Assembly (NCBI RefSeq): GCF_002949735.1
Contig: NZ_CP026681.1
Coordinates: 4,742,001 to 4,806,000, forward strand
DNA from: Nostoc sp. 'Peltigera membranacea cyanobiont' N6
GTDB taxonomy: Bacteria; Cyanobacteriota; Cyanobacteriia; Cyanobacteriales; Nostocaceae
Reading direction: 5' to 3'
DNA: 64,000 bases
The position numbers and the translations under genes were made by a program. The notes beneath the pieces were generated by a model that saw only the letters and a list, made by a program, of their open reading frames with translations, was not told the DNA's origin and did no database searches. How positions within the stretch are numbered: position 1 is the stretch's first letter; each line of letters begins with the position of its first letter. Of this stretch, positions 25,866 to 34,676 are shown in pieces.

Positions 25866-28800
25866 TTACGATCGCCCGCCTGTAAATGAAAATACCCGCC
25901 GGAACTTAACTCGACTGAGTTTGTTCCGCCATGATTCCATATATATATAGAACACAGGGGTTAAATACAGGGTTAATATCTGAGAAAATACCAGTCCGCC
26001 CACAACTGCAATTCCTAGAGGACGGCGGGATTCCGAACCAGCCCCAAATCCGATCGCTATGGGTAAGGTTCCCATTAATGCTGCCATTGTGGTCATCATA
26101 ATCGGGCGGAAGCGCACCAAACACGCTTGATAAATCGCCTCGGAGGGCTTTTTCAATTCTTCTCGCTGGGCAACGATCGCAAAATCCACCATCATGATGC
26201 CGTTTTTCTTAACGATGCCCACCAATAAAATTATGCCGATGAAGGAGTAAACGTTGAGTTCAACGTGGAATATCATCAGCGTTAACAATGCCCCAAAACC
26301 TGCTGATGGCAAACCAGAAAGAATTGTAATTGGGTGAATGAAATCTTCGTAGAGAACACCCAGGATGAGATAAATTACGAGGATAGCGATCGCTAACAAT
26401 AAACCCAAACTCGGCAGTGAACTTTGAAATACCTGGCTTGCACCCTGAAAGCTGGTGCTAATGCTGGCAGGAATCACCTCATCAATCACTTTTTGAATCT
26501 CTTCGTTGGCATTTCCCAAAGACACACCGGGGGCGAGGTTAAAGGAAATGGTGGCGGCGTTCATCCGACCGTTATGATTAACCATTAACGGGCTGACTCC
26601 CTGAGACAGTTTGGCGAATGTCTTGAGAGGTACTGCTACTCCAGTGCTGGAGTTAACGTACAATGTCAACAGAGCATTTATATCCTGCTGATACTGGGGC
26701 GCTAATTCCAAAATTACCTGATACTCATTGGTGGCTGCATAGATAGTTGACACTTGGTAAGAGCCATAAGCACTTCTCAGGGTATTTTCAATTGTTTGGG
26801 CGGTAATCCCATAAGTTGAGGCTTTATCGCGGTCAATGTCAATTTGAATTTTGGAAGCAAACTGTAAATCGCTGTTGACATCCTGGAGTTCTGTCATCTC
26901 CTTCATCTTGAGAACAAGTTGGGGAACATATTCTTGTAAGGGCTTGACATCCGAACTCTGAAGTGCAACTTGATAAAGTCCCGTACTTTGTTGAGCGCCA
27001 ATCGGTATCGCTGGGGGATTTTGTAAGAATACTTGGATGCCGGGAACAGTGGCGAGTTGGGTTCGCAACTCTTGAATGATTTCATCGGCACTAAGCTGGC
27101 GCTGCGATCGCTCTTTTAACCGAATGAACAAACTGCCGGAATTGGCTGCAACTGCTGCCCCACCGCCACTAGCACTAGATCCCGCGCCAATATTGGAGTT
27201 GACTGCATCGACATTTGGGTTTTGACGAATCAGGTTAGCAACTGTCTGCTGATGCTGGACAAGATTATCGAAGGATGCATCTTCGGCTGCTTGGGTAATA
27301 CCTGTAATTTGTCCGGTATCTTCGCTAGGAATAAAGCCTTTGGGAACTACCACTAATAACCCAACCGTCACCGCCAAGAGAAAGGCGGATAAAATCATCG
27401 TGGTGAGGTGATATTTTAAGACTTTTTTCAGACTCCAATCGTACAAACCCAGGAAGCGATCGAAGACATATTCAGAAGCTTGATATAACCGACTTTGATT
27501 AGCACGATCCACAGGACGCAGAAAACGACTGCACAACATGGGAGTCAGACTCAAAGATACAAAACCAGAGACGAGAATTGCCACTGCGATCGTCACAGCA
27601 AATTCATGAAATAATCGTCCCAGCACTTCACTCATGAACAACATGGGAATGAAGACTGCAACCAAGGAAAGGGTCATCGACAGAATTGTAAAACCAATTT
27701 CTCTCGACCCATTCAACGCCGCTTCTAACGGACTTTCCCCCATTTCCATGTGCCGGACGATATTTTCTAGCATAACGATCGCATCATCCACGACGAAGCC
27801 CACTGAAAGGGTCAACGCCATCAGTGATAGGTTATCTAGTGAGTAGTGCAGGAAATACATCACCGCAAAAGTACCAATCAGCGAAACAGGTAATGCCAAA
27901 CTGGGAATTACCGTCGCCGAGAGGTTCCGTAAAAAGATGAAAATTACTAAGATAACGAGAGCGATCGTCAAAATCAACGTAAATCTGACATCATCTACTG
28001 AATCTCGAATCGACTGAGATGCATCATAAAGAACCCCAATTTCCACGGATGCCGGAATCTGCTCTCGTAACTTCGGCAGCAAATTCTTAATTGTGTCTAC
28101 GACTTGCACCGTATTGGTTCCGGGCTGTCTTTGAATGGTGAGAATAATGGCGCGAGTATTGTTGTACCAGCTTGCTACTTTGTCATTTTCTACACTGTCA
28201 ATAATCCTACCCAGTTGATTGAGATAGATAGGCATCCCATCTTTATAAGACACAATCAACTGGCGATAAGCAGCTGCATCTTCAAGTTGTCCGTTAGTCT
28301 GGACTGTAAAATTCTTATGATTTCCCGAAAGACTGCCGGTAGGTAAATTGACGTTACCCTGTTGAATCGCCGTCGCCACCCGATCTAACCCAATTTGCCG
28401 CGTAGCCAATTGCTGGGGATCGAGTTGAATTCGAGCCGCATACTTTTGGGAACCGTAGACGGCTACCTGTGCTACCCCATTGATTGTAGATAGCTTTTGC
28501 GCCAAATAAGTCTCAGCATAATTATCTACCTGGGAAAGGGGCAGAGTGGGAGAGTCTAAATAAAGGTAAAGAATCGGCTGATCTGCGGGGTTAACTTTGC
28601 TGTAAGTGGGAGGATTAGGTAAATCCGTCGCAATTTGTCCCGACGATCCTGATATCGCTGCTTCCACATCCTGCGCCGCATCATCAATATTGCGGCTCAA
28701 GTTGAATTGCAGGGTAATTTGAGTCTGTCCCAAGGTGCTAGTTGAGTTGAGCGAATCGAGTCCAGCAATGCTAGAAAATTGCTTCTCTAAAGGACGAGCA

Positions 28801-28988
28801 ACCGATGCTGCCATCGTTTCGGGGCTAGCTCCCGGTCGCGAGGCGCTGACCTGAATTGTGGGATAATCTACGCTGGGTAAATCGCTGATTGGCAGCAGGC
28901 GATAACTCATGAAACCGAAAATCAAAATCGCCGTCATCACCAGAGTTGTCATAATGGGGCGGCGGATAAATGGTTCAGAAAGGTTCAT
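25866..28988 (-). CDS. RND-family efflux pump permease (AcrB/MdtC-like), first copy
   Basis: The protein has 1040 residues. It begins NLSEPFIRRPIMTTLVMTA, has the duplicated RND fold with about 12 membrane segments, and carries GFVVDDAIVMLENI in TM4 and IILLVGIVKKNGIMMVDF in the second half. Its start codon overlaps the stop of the HlyD-type adaptor (ATGA), so it is translationally coupled to that gene and forms its main partner. It is closely related to the 21504-24614 pump. An insertion rich in Gly, Ala and Ser lies in the periplasmic porter region near residues 610-620. The substrate is not known. Confidence 0.94.
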   Translation of the reverse strand: MNLSEPFIRRPIMTTLVMTAILIFGFMSYRLLPISDLPSVDYPTIQVSASRPGASPETMAASVARPLEKQFSSIAGLDSLNSTSTLGQTQITLQFNLSRNIDDAAQDVEAAISGSSGQIATDLPNPPTYSKVNPADQPILYLYLDSPTLPLSQVDNYAETYLAQKLSTINGVAQVAVYGSQKYAARIQLDPQQLATRQIGLDRVATAIQQGNVNLPTGSLSGNHKNFTVQTNGQLEDAAAYRQLIVSYKDGMPIYLNQLGRIIDSVENDKVASWYNNTRAIILTIQRQPGTNTVQVVDTIKNLLPKLREQIPASVEIGVLYDASQSIRDSVDDVRFTLILTIALVILVIFIFLRNLSATVIPSLALPVSLIGTFAVMYFLHYSLDNLSLMALTLSVGFVVDDAIVMLENIVRHMEMGESPLEAALNGSREIGFTILSMTLSLVAVFIPMLFMSEVLGRLFHEFAVTIAVAILVSGFVSLSLTPMLCSRFLRPVDRANQSRLYQASEYVFDRFLGLYDWSLKKVLKYHLTTMILSAFLLAVTVGLLVVVPKGFIPSEDTGQITGITQAAEDASFDNLVQHQQTVANLIRQNPNVDAVNSNIGAGSSASGGGAAVAANSGSLFIRLKERSQRQLSADEIIQELRTQLATVPGIQVFLQNPPAIPIGAQQSTGLYQVALQSSDVKPLQEYVPQLVLKMKEMTELQDVNSDLQFASKIQIDIDRDKASTYGITAQTIENTLRSAYGSYQVSTIYAATNEYQVILELAPQYQQDINALLTLYVNSSTGVAVPLKTFAKLSQGVSPLMVNHNGRMNAATISFNLAPGVSLGNANEEIQKVIDEVIPASISTSFQGASQVFQSSLPSLGLLLAIAILVIYLILGVLYEDFIHPITILSGLPSAGFGALLTLMIFHVELNVYSFIGIILLVGIVKKNGIMMVDFAIVAQREELKKPSEAIYQACLVRFRPIMMTTMAALMGTLPIAIGFGAGSESRRPLGIAVVGGLVFSQILTLYLTPVFYIYMESWRNKLSRVKFRRVFSFTGGRS

Positions 28989-30529
28989 GAATCACCTCCG
29001 CCTGACTTTTGGGATTCTCCCCCCTGTCCCCTGCCCCCTGCTCCCCTTCCTCCTCTGGATTTCGAGGAATTTCCATTTGAGTCATTGCCGGCTGTTTTAA
29101 CGCGGACTTTGTTACCCGAAACCAGATTTGCTTGACCATCGGTGACAATTTTATCGCCTGGTTGCGGTCCTTTCTCAACCACATCTAGTCCATCAATGGT
29201 GCTGCTAATTGTAACTGGGACATTTTCCACCGTCATGTCTGGCTTAACTACAAACACAAACTGGCCATCTGGGCCATTTTGCACCGCTTGGCTGGGAACA
29301 ACCGTTGCATTCGGTTTTTCGGTCAACGTCAGCGTTGCGTTAACAAATTGACCGGGAAATAAGTGTCCCTGAGTGTTGTCAAAATCGCCAATTAGTTGAA
29401 TAGTCCCTGTAGTGTTATCCACCGTATTATTGACAAATGACAAACTACCTGGAACAGAACGAGTTTGATCGTTAGGGAACGTCACATCTACCTTCAGCTT
29501 GCCATTCTGCATATACTTTTGTACCTGGGGTAGATTTGCTTCGGGAACGGAAAAAGCAACTTGAATCGGGCGAATTTGAGTCAGGGTAACAAGGGGAGTC
29601 GTACTGTTAGCTTGCACCACGTTGCCCTGAGTCACCAGAATATTGCCAGCGCGACCATCAATCGGCGCATAAATTTTGGAGTAAGATAATTGCACTTTGG
29701 TATTGTCTAATGCTCCCTGGTCAGAACGGACAACAGCTTGAGCATTAGCGATCGCAGCTCGATCGCCCCTAACAACAGCTTGAGCATTAGTTAGCGCCAC
29801 TCGATCGCTTTGCAAAACCGCTTCCGCATTAGCGATCGCTTCTCGATCGGCTTGGAGGGTTGCTGTGGCAGATTTACTGTTAGAAACGTATTGCTGTGCT
29901 TGATCTAAACTAATCGCGCCCTTCTTATATAACTCACCATAGCGATCGCTCTGTCCTTTGGCAAATTCTGCTTGGGCTCGATCTTTCGCCAAAGTCGCCT
30001 GGGCTTGTCGTACCAACGCTTGGTCTTTAATTAAAGTCGCCCTAGCTTGCTCTATTTGACCCAAATCTCTAGTCAATCCATCTCTAGCCTGTTGTACCGA
30101 GGCTTGGTCTTTGGCGACAGTTCCTTGGGCTTGCTGGATTGCCGCATTTTGCGATCGGTCATCTAGGGTAAACAAAAGTTGTCCCTTTTTCACATCTTGA
30201 CCTTTCTTGAAATAAACTCCAATAATCCGTCCGCTAGCTTCGGGCGTAATCGAGACTGTAGAACCCGATTGCACATTCCCGATCGCCTGCAATTGTAACG
30301 GAACTGTTTTTTGTGTCACCATTGCCACGGTTACAGGTGTCACTTGCTGCTTATTCCGTCCAGATTTTTCAGTTTTGTCTGACTTGGCTGCACCTGCATG
30401 GATAAAAAAACCCAGTCCAGCCAGCAACAGCACCCCCAAAACCACCAAAATAATCTTTCTTGGCGATCGCGGTAACTTTGGTTTTACACTATTCTCAGTC
30501 AAACGCTCATTAACAATTTCATTGTTCAT
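28985..30529 (-). CDS. HlyD/MdtA-type periplasmic adaptor of RND efflux system
   Basis: The protein has 514 residues. There is a cytoplasmic N-tail, a membrane anchor (IILVVLGVLLLAGLGFFI, about 26-44), lipoyl halves (GRIIGVYFKKGQDVKKGQLLF and KIYAPIDGRAGNILVTQGN) and beta-barrel/MP domains. The coiled-coil hairpin between the lipoyl halves is unusually long and built from repeated units of the type AxAxxxxDxAxxxxA, repeatedly encoding DRAAIANAQAVV-like stretches. The last 25 or so residues are Gly-, Arg- and Ser-rich and encoded by a C-rich low-complexity repeat, so the native C-terminus may have been extended. It couples the RND pump to an outer membrane channel; no TolC gene is present here. 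Confidence 0.92.
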   Translation of the reverse strand: MNNEIVNERLTENSVKPKLPRSPRKIILVVLGVLLLAGLGFFIHAGAAKSDKTEKSGRNKQQVTPVTVAMVTQKTVPLQLQAIGNVQSGSTVSITPEASGRIIGVYFKKGQDVKKGQLLFTLDDRSQNAAIQQAQGTVAKDQASVQQARDGLTRDLGQIEQARATLIKDQALVRQAQATLAKDRAQAEFAKGQSDRYGELYKKGAISLDQAQQYVSNSKSATATLQADREAIANAEAVLQSDRVALTNAQAVVRGDRAAIANAQAVVRSDQGALDNTKVQLSYSKIYAPIDGRAGNILVTQGNVVQANSTTPLVTLTQIRPIQVAFSVPEANLPQVQKYMQNGKLKVDVTFPNDQTRSVPGSLSFVNNTVDNTTGTIQLIGDFDNTQGHLFPGQFVNATLTLTEKPNATVVPSQAVQNGPDGQFVFVVKPDMTVENVPVTISSTIDGLDVVEKGPQPGDKIVTDGQANLVSGNKVRVKTAGNDSNGNSSKSRGGRGAGGRGQGGESQKSGGGDS

Positions 30530-30611
30530 CAGAACCTCCAGAGGATTTTAGTTTATTAAAAACAGAATTCAGCATCACAGGACTTACGCAAATATCTCTC
30601 AAACCTCATTT

Positions 30612-30643
30612 CTCCGTGTCCTCTGCGCCTCTGCGGTTCGTTA
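30612..30643. repeat. Dispersed repeat, inverted copy of 25761-25800
   Basis: Read on the minus strand, this is taacgaaccgcagaggcgca followed by gaggacacggag, closely matching the copy at 25761. It lies between the group 2 sigma factor gene and the adaptor gene. The copies face each other. Confidence 0.55.
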
Positions 30644-30685
30644 TTTCAGACTAATTAATTCTGAATTCTGGTTTTTGTATTCCTT

Positions 30686-31648
30686 TCAATATTTACTTAA
30701 CTGCTGCTGTAAAAGATTTAAAGCTTGTTTCTCTATCTGCCTGACTCGTTCTCGACTCATACCCATCCGCTGACCAATCTGTTCTAGAGAAATTTCATGT
30801 CCATCTCTTAAACCAAAGTGCAAATTTAATATTTCTTGTTGTTGGCGAGATAGATTTGATAATAAGCTTTCAACCTCCTGATTGAGAAATTCCTCTGTGG
30901 TCGAGCTATTGACCGAATACCTAGAATCTTCTATTAAGTCTTGTAATCTTATATCTTTTTCTGAGTTAACTCGAATATCTAGAGATATAGTTTGACGAGC
31001 CAAAAGGAGAAATTCTCGAATCTGACTAGGCTTTAAAGAAAGTGCATTAGCAATTTCTGTACTGGTGGGAATGCGACCCAGCTTTTGAGATAACTCTCGC
31101 TGAACCCGCTTAATTTTATTTAACTTTTCATTGATGTGAATAGGTAATCGAATAGTGCGTCCTTGCTGGGCGATCGCTCTGGTAATTCCTTGACGAATCC
31201 ACCAGTAAACATAAGTTGAAAATCTATATCCTAAAGCCGGATTGAATTTTTCAACCCCTCTTTCCAAACCCAAAGTACCTTCTTGAATTAAGTCCAATAG
31301 CTCTAAATTACGTCTCTGATATTGCTTGGCAATTGACACCACAAGCCGGAGATTAGACGCGATCATTTTCTGCTTGGCTTTTTTCCCTTGATTTAATTGC
31401 TGAATTAGTTCCGGTTCGCTTAACTGCATCTGATTAGCCCATTCTGGCAGCGTGGGTATACGGTTTAATTCAACAGCCAGTTTTTCTGATTCAGCAAGTA
31501 TTTTCATCATCTGCTGAACTTGTTGGGCAAAAATAATTTCTTGTTCCTGGGTTAACAGAGGTATGCGTCCAATTTCTTGAAGATAGGCCCGGACTGTATC
31601 AGTTGTAGCTTTACTAGCTTTATTCTCTATGAATGTTAAGTTACTCAT
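30686..31648 (-). CDS. Group 2 (sigma-70 family) RNA polymerase sigma factor
   Basis: The protein has 320 residues. It has region 1.2 (VRAYLQEIGRIPLLTQEQE), region 2 with LRLVVSIAKQYQRRNLELLD, LIQEGTLGLERGVEKF and YRFSTYVYWWIRQGITRAI, region 3 (RLPIHINEKLNKIKRVQREL), and region 4 with LNLHFGLRDG and MGMSRERVRQIEKQAL. It lacks the long region 1.1 of primary sigma factors, as expected of cyanobacterial group 2 factors used in stress or nutrient responses. It lies between a membrane-protein/protease cluster and the efflux genes on the same strand, separated from the adaptor gene by 156 bases. Which SigB/C/D/E type it is cannot be decided by eye. Confidence 0.95.
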   Translation of the reverse strand: MSNLTFIENKASKATTDTVRAYLQEIGRIPLLTQEQEIIFAQQVQQMMKILAESEKLAVELNRIPTLPEWANQMQLSEPELIQQLNQGKKAKQKMIASNLRLVVSIAKQYQRRNLELLDLIQEGTLGLERGVEKFNPALGYRFSTYVYWWIRQGITRAIAQQGRTIRLPIHINEKLNKIKRVQRELSQKLGRIPTSTEIANALSLKPSQIREFLLLARQTISLDIRVNSEKDIRLQDLIEDSRYSVNSSTTEEFLNQEVESLLSNLSRQQQEILNLHFGLRDGHEISLEQIGQRMGMSRERVRQIEKQALNLLQQQLSKY

Positions 31649-31668
31649 CCTGACTTAGCCTCCGTCTA

Positions 31669-32577
31669 TTAATTAGGGTGTTTTGAATTAGGAAAAAACC
31701 GCAGATAGTGACTCGATGAGCCATAAAGACTTTTATAAAAAAACCAGGTATCAAGCACTAACTCCAAAAGAGCAATCAACACCCAAATTGCTAGAGAAAC
31801 AATTACAGGTAGACTGAGATCGGGAAACTTCCTTTGCAAATCGATAATGCCAAACAACAGCAAAAACAGCAGGGAAACTCCTAGAAGAAATGCCAACTTA
31901 ACGATCGCGAGAATGAAACGGCTGATCTCTAAGATGCGATTGTAAAGTCTGGAAAATCTCTCCAGGATTTCTTCCATATTATTGATGACAAGTAAAATTT
32001 GTTGTTGCTGCAAATGGGTAGCTAAGGAGGAATTTTGCTGCACTTGCGTCCATTCATATTCATCCTTGAAATTATCTAAAAGCTTGTCCAAAGGTGGCAT
32101 CTGGGAACTAGTCGCCCAGATTGGGAAATCTTTTAAATGCAAGGGAACTAAATAGTTAATCAGCGCTATCAGAGTTTGCTCAAAATTACTGAGTTCGGTG
32201 GGAAGAGACTGAGTTAGACGAATGAGTTGGTCAATCTGAATCTGAAGTGTATAGTAGTCCTCATACCGCCTTTGAGCGATTAACTGACTAGTAAAAGTCA
32301 GGAAAACAATCAATACCCCCAATAAAGCAGCTAAAGACTGGGATACAGCAGAAAAGAATTCAATCGCCACCTGTTTAGGCACTGTCAGCCAGGGTGCGTT
32401 TTCCCGCATAGCAAAAAGCAAGGTGGTAACAAATACAAGCCCGACGATCGCTAGCTGATGGTGGGTAACAGTAGTTATGACTGTCCGCACAAAAGGAGTG
32501 TTACTAAGTTTCACCAAGATTTGCAGACCTGGGACTGGTTCACACATTTGAAGTGGTTGGGCTTTGCGGGTTGACAT
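31669..32577 (-). CDS. Membrane protein of unknown function
   Basis: The protein has 302 residues with four predicted membrane segments: LAIVGLVFVTTLLFAM (about 43-58), AVSQSLAALLGVLIVFLTFT (about 77-97), and two near the C-terminus (FILAIVKLAFLLGVSLLFLL and PVIVSLAIWVLIALLELVL). Between the pairs is a cytoplasmic or periplasmic helical region of about 120 residues. It lies 20 bases upstream of the sigma factor gene and 63 bases downstream of the Ctp protease gene, so the three are probably cotranscribed. No family was recognised. A membrane-bound regulator of the sigma factor is one possibility from position alone. Confidence 0.7.
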   Translation of the reverse strand: MSTRKAQPLQMCEPVPGLQILVKLSNTPFVRTVITTVTHHQLAIVGLVFVTTLLFAMRENAPWLTVPKQVAIEFFSAVSQSLAALLGVLIVFLTFTSQLIAQRRYEDYYTLQIQIDQLIRLTQSLPTELSNFEQTLIALINYLVPLHLKDFPIWATSSQMPPLDKLLDNFKDEYEWTQVQQNSSLATHLQQQQILLVINNMEEILERFSRLYNRILEISRFILAIVKLAFLLGVSLLFLLLFGIIDLQRKFPDLSLPVIVSLAIWVLIALLELVLDTWFFYKSLYGSSSHYLRFFPNSKHPN

Positions 32578-32640
32578 GATTGCCCTTTAAGAAGATACAG
32601 TTGCTAACTTGTTGACGAGAGTAAATATTCTCAACAAGTC

Positions 32641-33921
32641 TTATTTCCCACCCTGTAAACTCGCATGATTAGCCCCCGACTGAATCAATTGGCTCAGGTT
32701 ATCAACAGCCTTAGCGTACTGAGGATCGGCTAATGTTCCCAAGGTTTGGTTTTCTACTAATGCTTTCTGTTGTGCCTCGGTTAACGCCACGGTAATATCT
32801 GGTGCAATACCGACATGATTAATATCTCTACCTTTGGGTGTGTAGTATTTAGCGATCGTTAGTTTCAACCCCGAACCATCCTCCAGAGGCTCTACGGATT
32901 GAACTAAACCTTTACCAAAGGTGCGAGTCCCTACTAATGTGGCGCGATTATCATCTTGCAGCGCTCCTGACAGAATTTCGCTGGCGCTAGCAGATCCCTT
33001 ATCCACCAGTATCACTAAGGGTTTGTTGGTGAGAGGATGTCCCGACGCATTGTAGTTATCTTTAACTCGATCTCGATTTACCAAAGAGACGATCGCTCCT
33101 TGCTTTAACCACATGCTGGCAATTTGCAAACTCGCATCCAGCAGTCCACCCGGATCGGAACGCAGATCCAAAACGTAGCCCTGCACCTGCTGTTTTTCTA
33201 ATGCTTCTATTGCGCGATGCATCTCTGCGGGAGACGTTTCCGTAAACTGTGGTAAACGAATGTAACCAATCTTACCCACTGGCGTTGTTTGCGTGTTGTA
33301 AGTTACAGGATAGATGGCAATATTCGCGCGAGTCAGGGTGAAAGTTTGCGATTGGCTAGCCCGTTGAATCGTGAGTACTACCTTGGTTCCCACGGGGCCT
33401 ACAATCCGCTTAACGGCATCCTGTATTTTCATTCCCTGAGTTATTTCACCGTTAATCTGGACAATTAAATCACCCGGCAAAATGCCCGCTTTAAAAGCAG
33501 GTGTTCCTTGAATCGGGGCGATAACAGTTAAGGCTTTAGTTTTTTCATTCTCTCCCAGTTCCAGCCCTACACCAGTGAGGTTGCCAGAAAGATCGCTATT
33601 TAGGGCTTTAAATTCTTGGGGGTCGTAAAACTCAGTGTAGCGATCGCCTAATTTAGCCACCATTTCTTGAATTGCCCCATAAGCCTGTTTATTGGAACTA
33701 TAGGAGCGGCTAAGATACTGCTGTCGAATTGCTTTCCAATCTTGATGGTTAAAGCTGACATCAACATAATTTTTATCTAGGATTTGCCATACCTCATCCA
33801 CCAATTTTTGAGGGCTAGGTTGGGTTTTACCTAGAGCTTTAGAAGCGTACAAACTACTTCCTGTCAAGATTGCGGCAATGACAGCTAGTTCTATCCTGAC
33901 AATTAATTTTTGCTTGAACAT
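32641..33921 (-). CDS. C-terminal processing peptidase (S41 family, CtpA-like)
   Basis: The protein has 426 residues. An N-terminal signal or anchor (LAVIAAILTGSSLYASKALG) is followed by a helical domain, a PDZ domain (about 95-180, LTGVGLELGENEKTKALTVI and GILPGDLIVQINGE) and the S41 protease core. The catalytic Ser lies in VDKGSASASEILSGALQD and the Lys in GTRTFGKGLVQS, giving the Ser-Lys dyad; YVLDLRSDPGGLL is also conserved. Cyanobacterial Ctp proteases act in the lumen or periplasm, and CtpA matures the D1 protein. Which paralogue this is cannot be told. It follows a Spy-like lipoprotein gene on the same strand. Confidence 0.94.
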   Translation of the reverse strand: MFKQKLIVRIELAVIAAILTGSSLYASKALGKTQPSPQKLVDEVWQILDKNYVDVSFNHQDWKAIRQQYLSRSYSSNKQAYGAIQEMVAKLGDRYTEFYDPQEFKALNSDLSGNLTGVGLELGENEKTKALTVIAPIQGTPAFKAGILPGDLIVQINGEITQGMKIQDAVKRIVGPVGTKVVLTIQRASQSQTFTLTRANIAIYPVTYNTQTTPVGKIGYIRLPQFTETSPAEMHRAIEALEKQQVQGYVLDLRSDPGGLLDASLQIASMWLKQGAIVSLVNRDRVKDNYNASGHPLTNKPLVILVDKGSASASEILSGALQDDNRATLVGTRTFGKGLVQSVEPLEDGSGLKLTIAKYYTPKGRDINHVGIAPDITVALTEAQQKALVENQTLGTLADPQYAKAVDNLSQLIQSGANHASLQGGK

Positions 33922-33957
33922 AATTTAACTATTAAAGAAGAATACAGAATTATGAAT

Positions 33958-33990
33958 ACAGAATTCAGAATTCTGACTCCTGAATTCTGT
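33958..33990. repeat. Inverted repeat, 11-base perfect arms
   Basis: ACAGAATTCAG at 33958-33968 and CTGAATTCTGT at 33980-33990 form a perfect inverted repeat in the short gap between the Spy-like lipoprotein and Ctp genes. Related gaattctg tracts occur at about 30559-30570 and 30658-30672, so this is a dispersed motif. Confidence 0.5.
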
Positions 33991-34002
33991 TTGATAAAAC
34001 CA

Positions 34003-34392
34003 CTAGGACTTATCTTGAGATTGCCCTTTCCTATGGGGATAGGCAGTCTTAAAAATATCTTGAATTTTAGTTTTTTGTTCAGCCGTGAGATTCAGGCTGA
34101 ACACTGCTTTACGCATTTTTTCACCTTGTTGCAATTTCGCTGACAATTCCTTTACTTGATCTGGGGTCAAAACTGCCTCAACTTGTTGGCGAATTGCCTC
34201 GCGCTTCTGGGCGCGTTCCGGCGTATTCGCTCCAGGAGAGCTTGGCGCAGAAGTGTTGGTATCAGATACCTTTGTGCCACCATTGTCACCTTGAGACACA
34301 TCTGGAGACTTAGAACTGGTGCAACCCGTCATTCCTCCAATTAGGAGAGTTGCAAATAAAAGGGTTGGTAAAATTATCTGTTTTTTAATCAT
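34003..34392 (-). CDS. Spy/CpxP-like lipoprotein
   Basis: The protein has 129 residues. The N-terminus is a lipoprotein signal (TLLFATLLIGGMTGC, Cys at about 24). A low-complexity Ser/Thr/Gly linker follows, then helical repeats with LTPDQVKELSAKLQQGEKM and LTAEQKTKIQDIFKTA, the LTxxQ pattern of Spy/CpxP proteins. It should be anchored in a membrane facing the periplasm and may sense or chaperone misfolded protein or metal. It precedes the Ctp protease gene and is transcribed divergently from the histidine kinase gene at 34677, across 284 bases. Confidence 0.72.
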   Translation of the reverse strand: MIKKQIILPTLLFATLLIGGMTGCTSSKSPDVSQGDNGGTKVSDTNTSAPSSPGANTPERAQKREAIRQQVEAVLTPDQVKELSAKLQQGEKMRKAVFSLNLTAEQKTKIQDIFKTAYPHRKGQSQDKS

Positions 34393-34676
34393 TTACTTCT
34401 CTGGTTTTTGTTGTATGTAATATGATTGTTCTGACTCAATTTAGGTTTATGACTGTCTAGAAGATGTTTGAAAAGTTGCGGCTTGACTCATACCAGCTAA
34501 TCTTAAAAGTTGGGATAGATTTGTGCATGAACTAGAATTCCTAACCTGACCAGGAAAAAAGTACTGAAGTTATTATGACTTTTTTCCTAATTTAGGAATA
34601 ATTAATCAGTCGGAACGGCTCTATCGATTTTAGATACAGATTCGTTATATAGGAAGAAGAGTTTCATCCTAAAATT

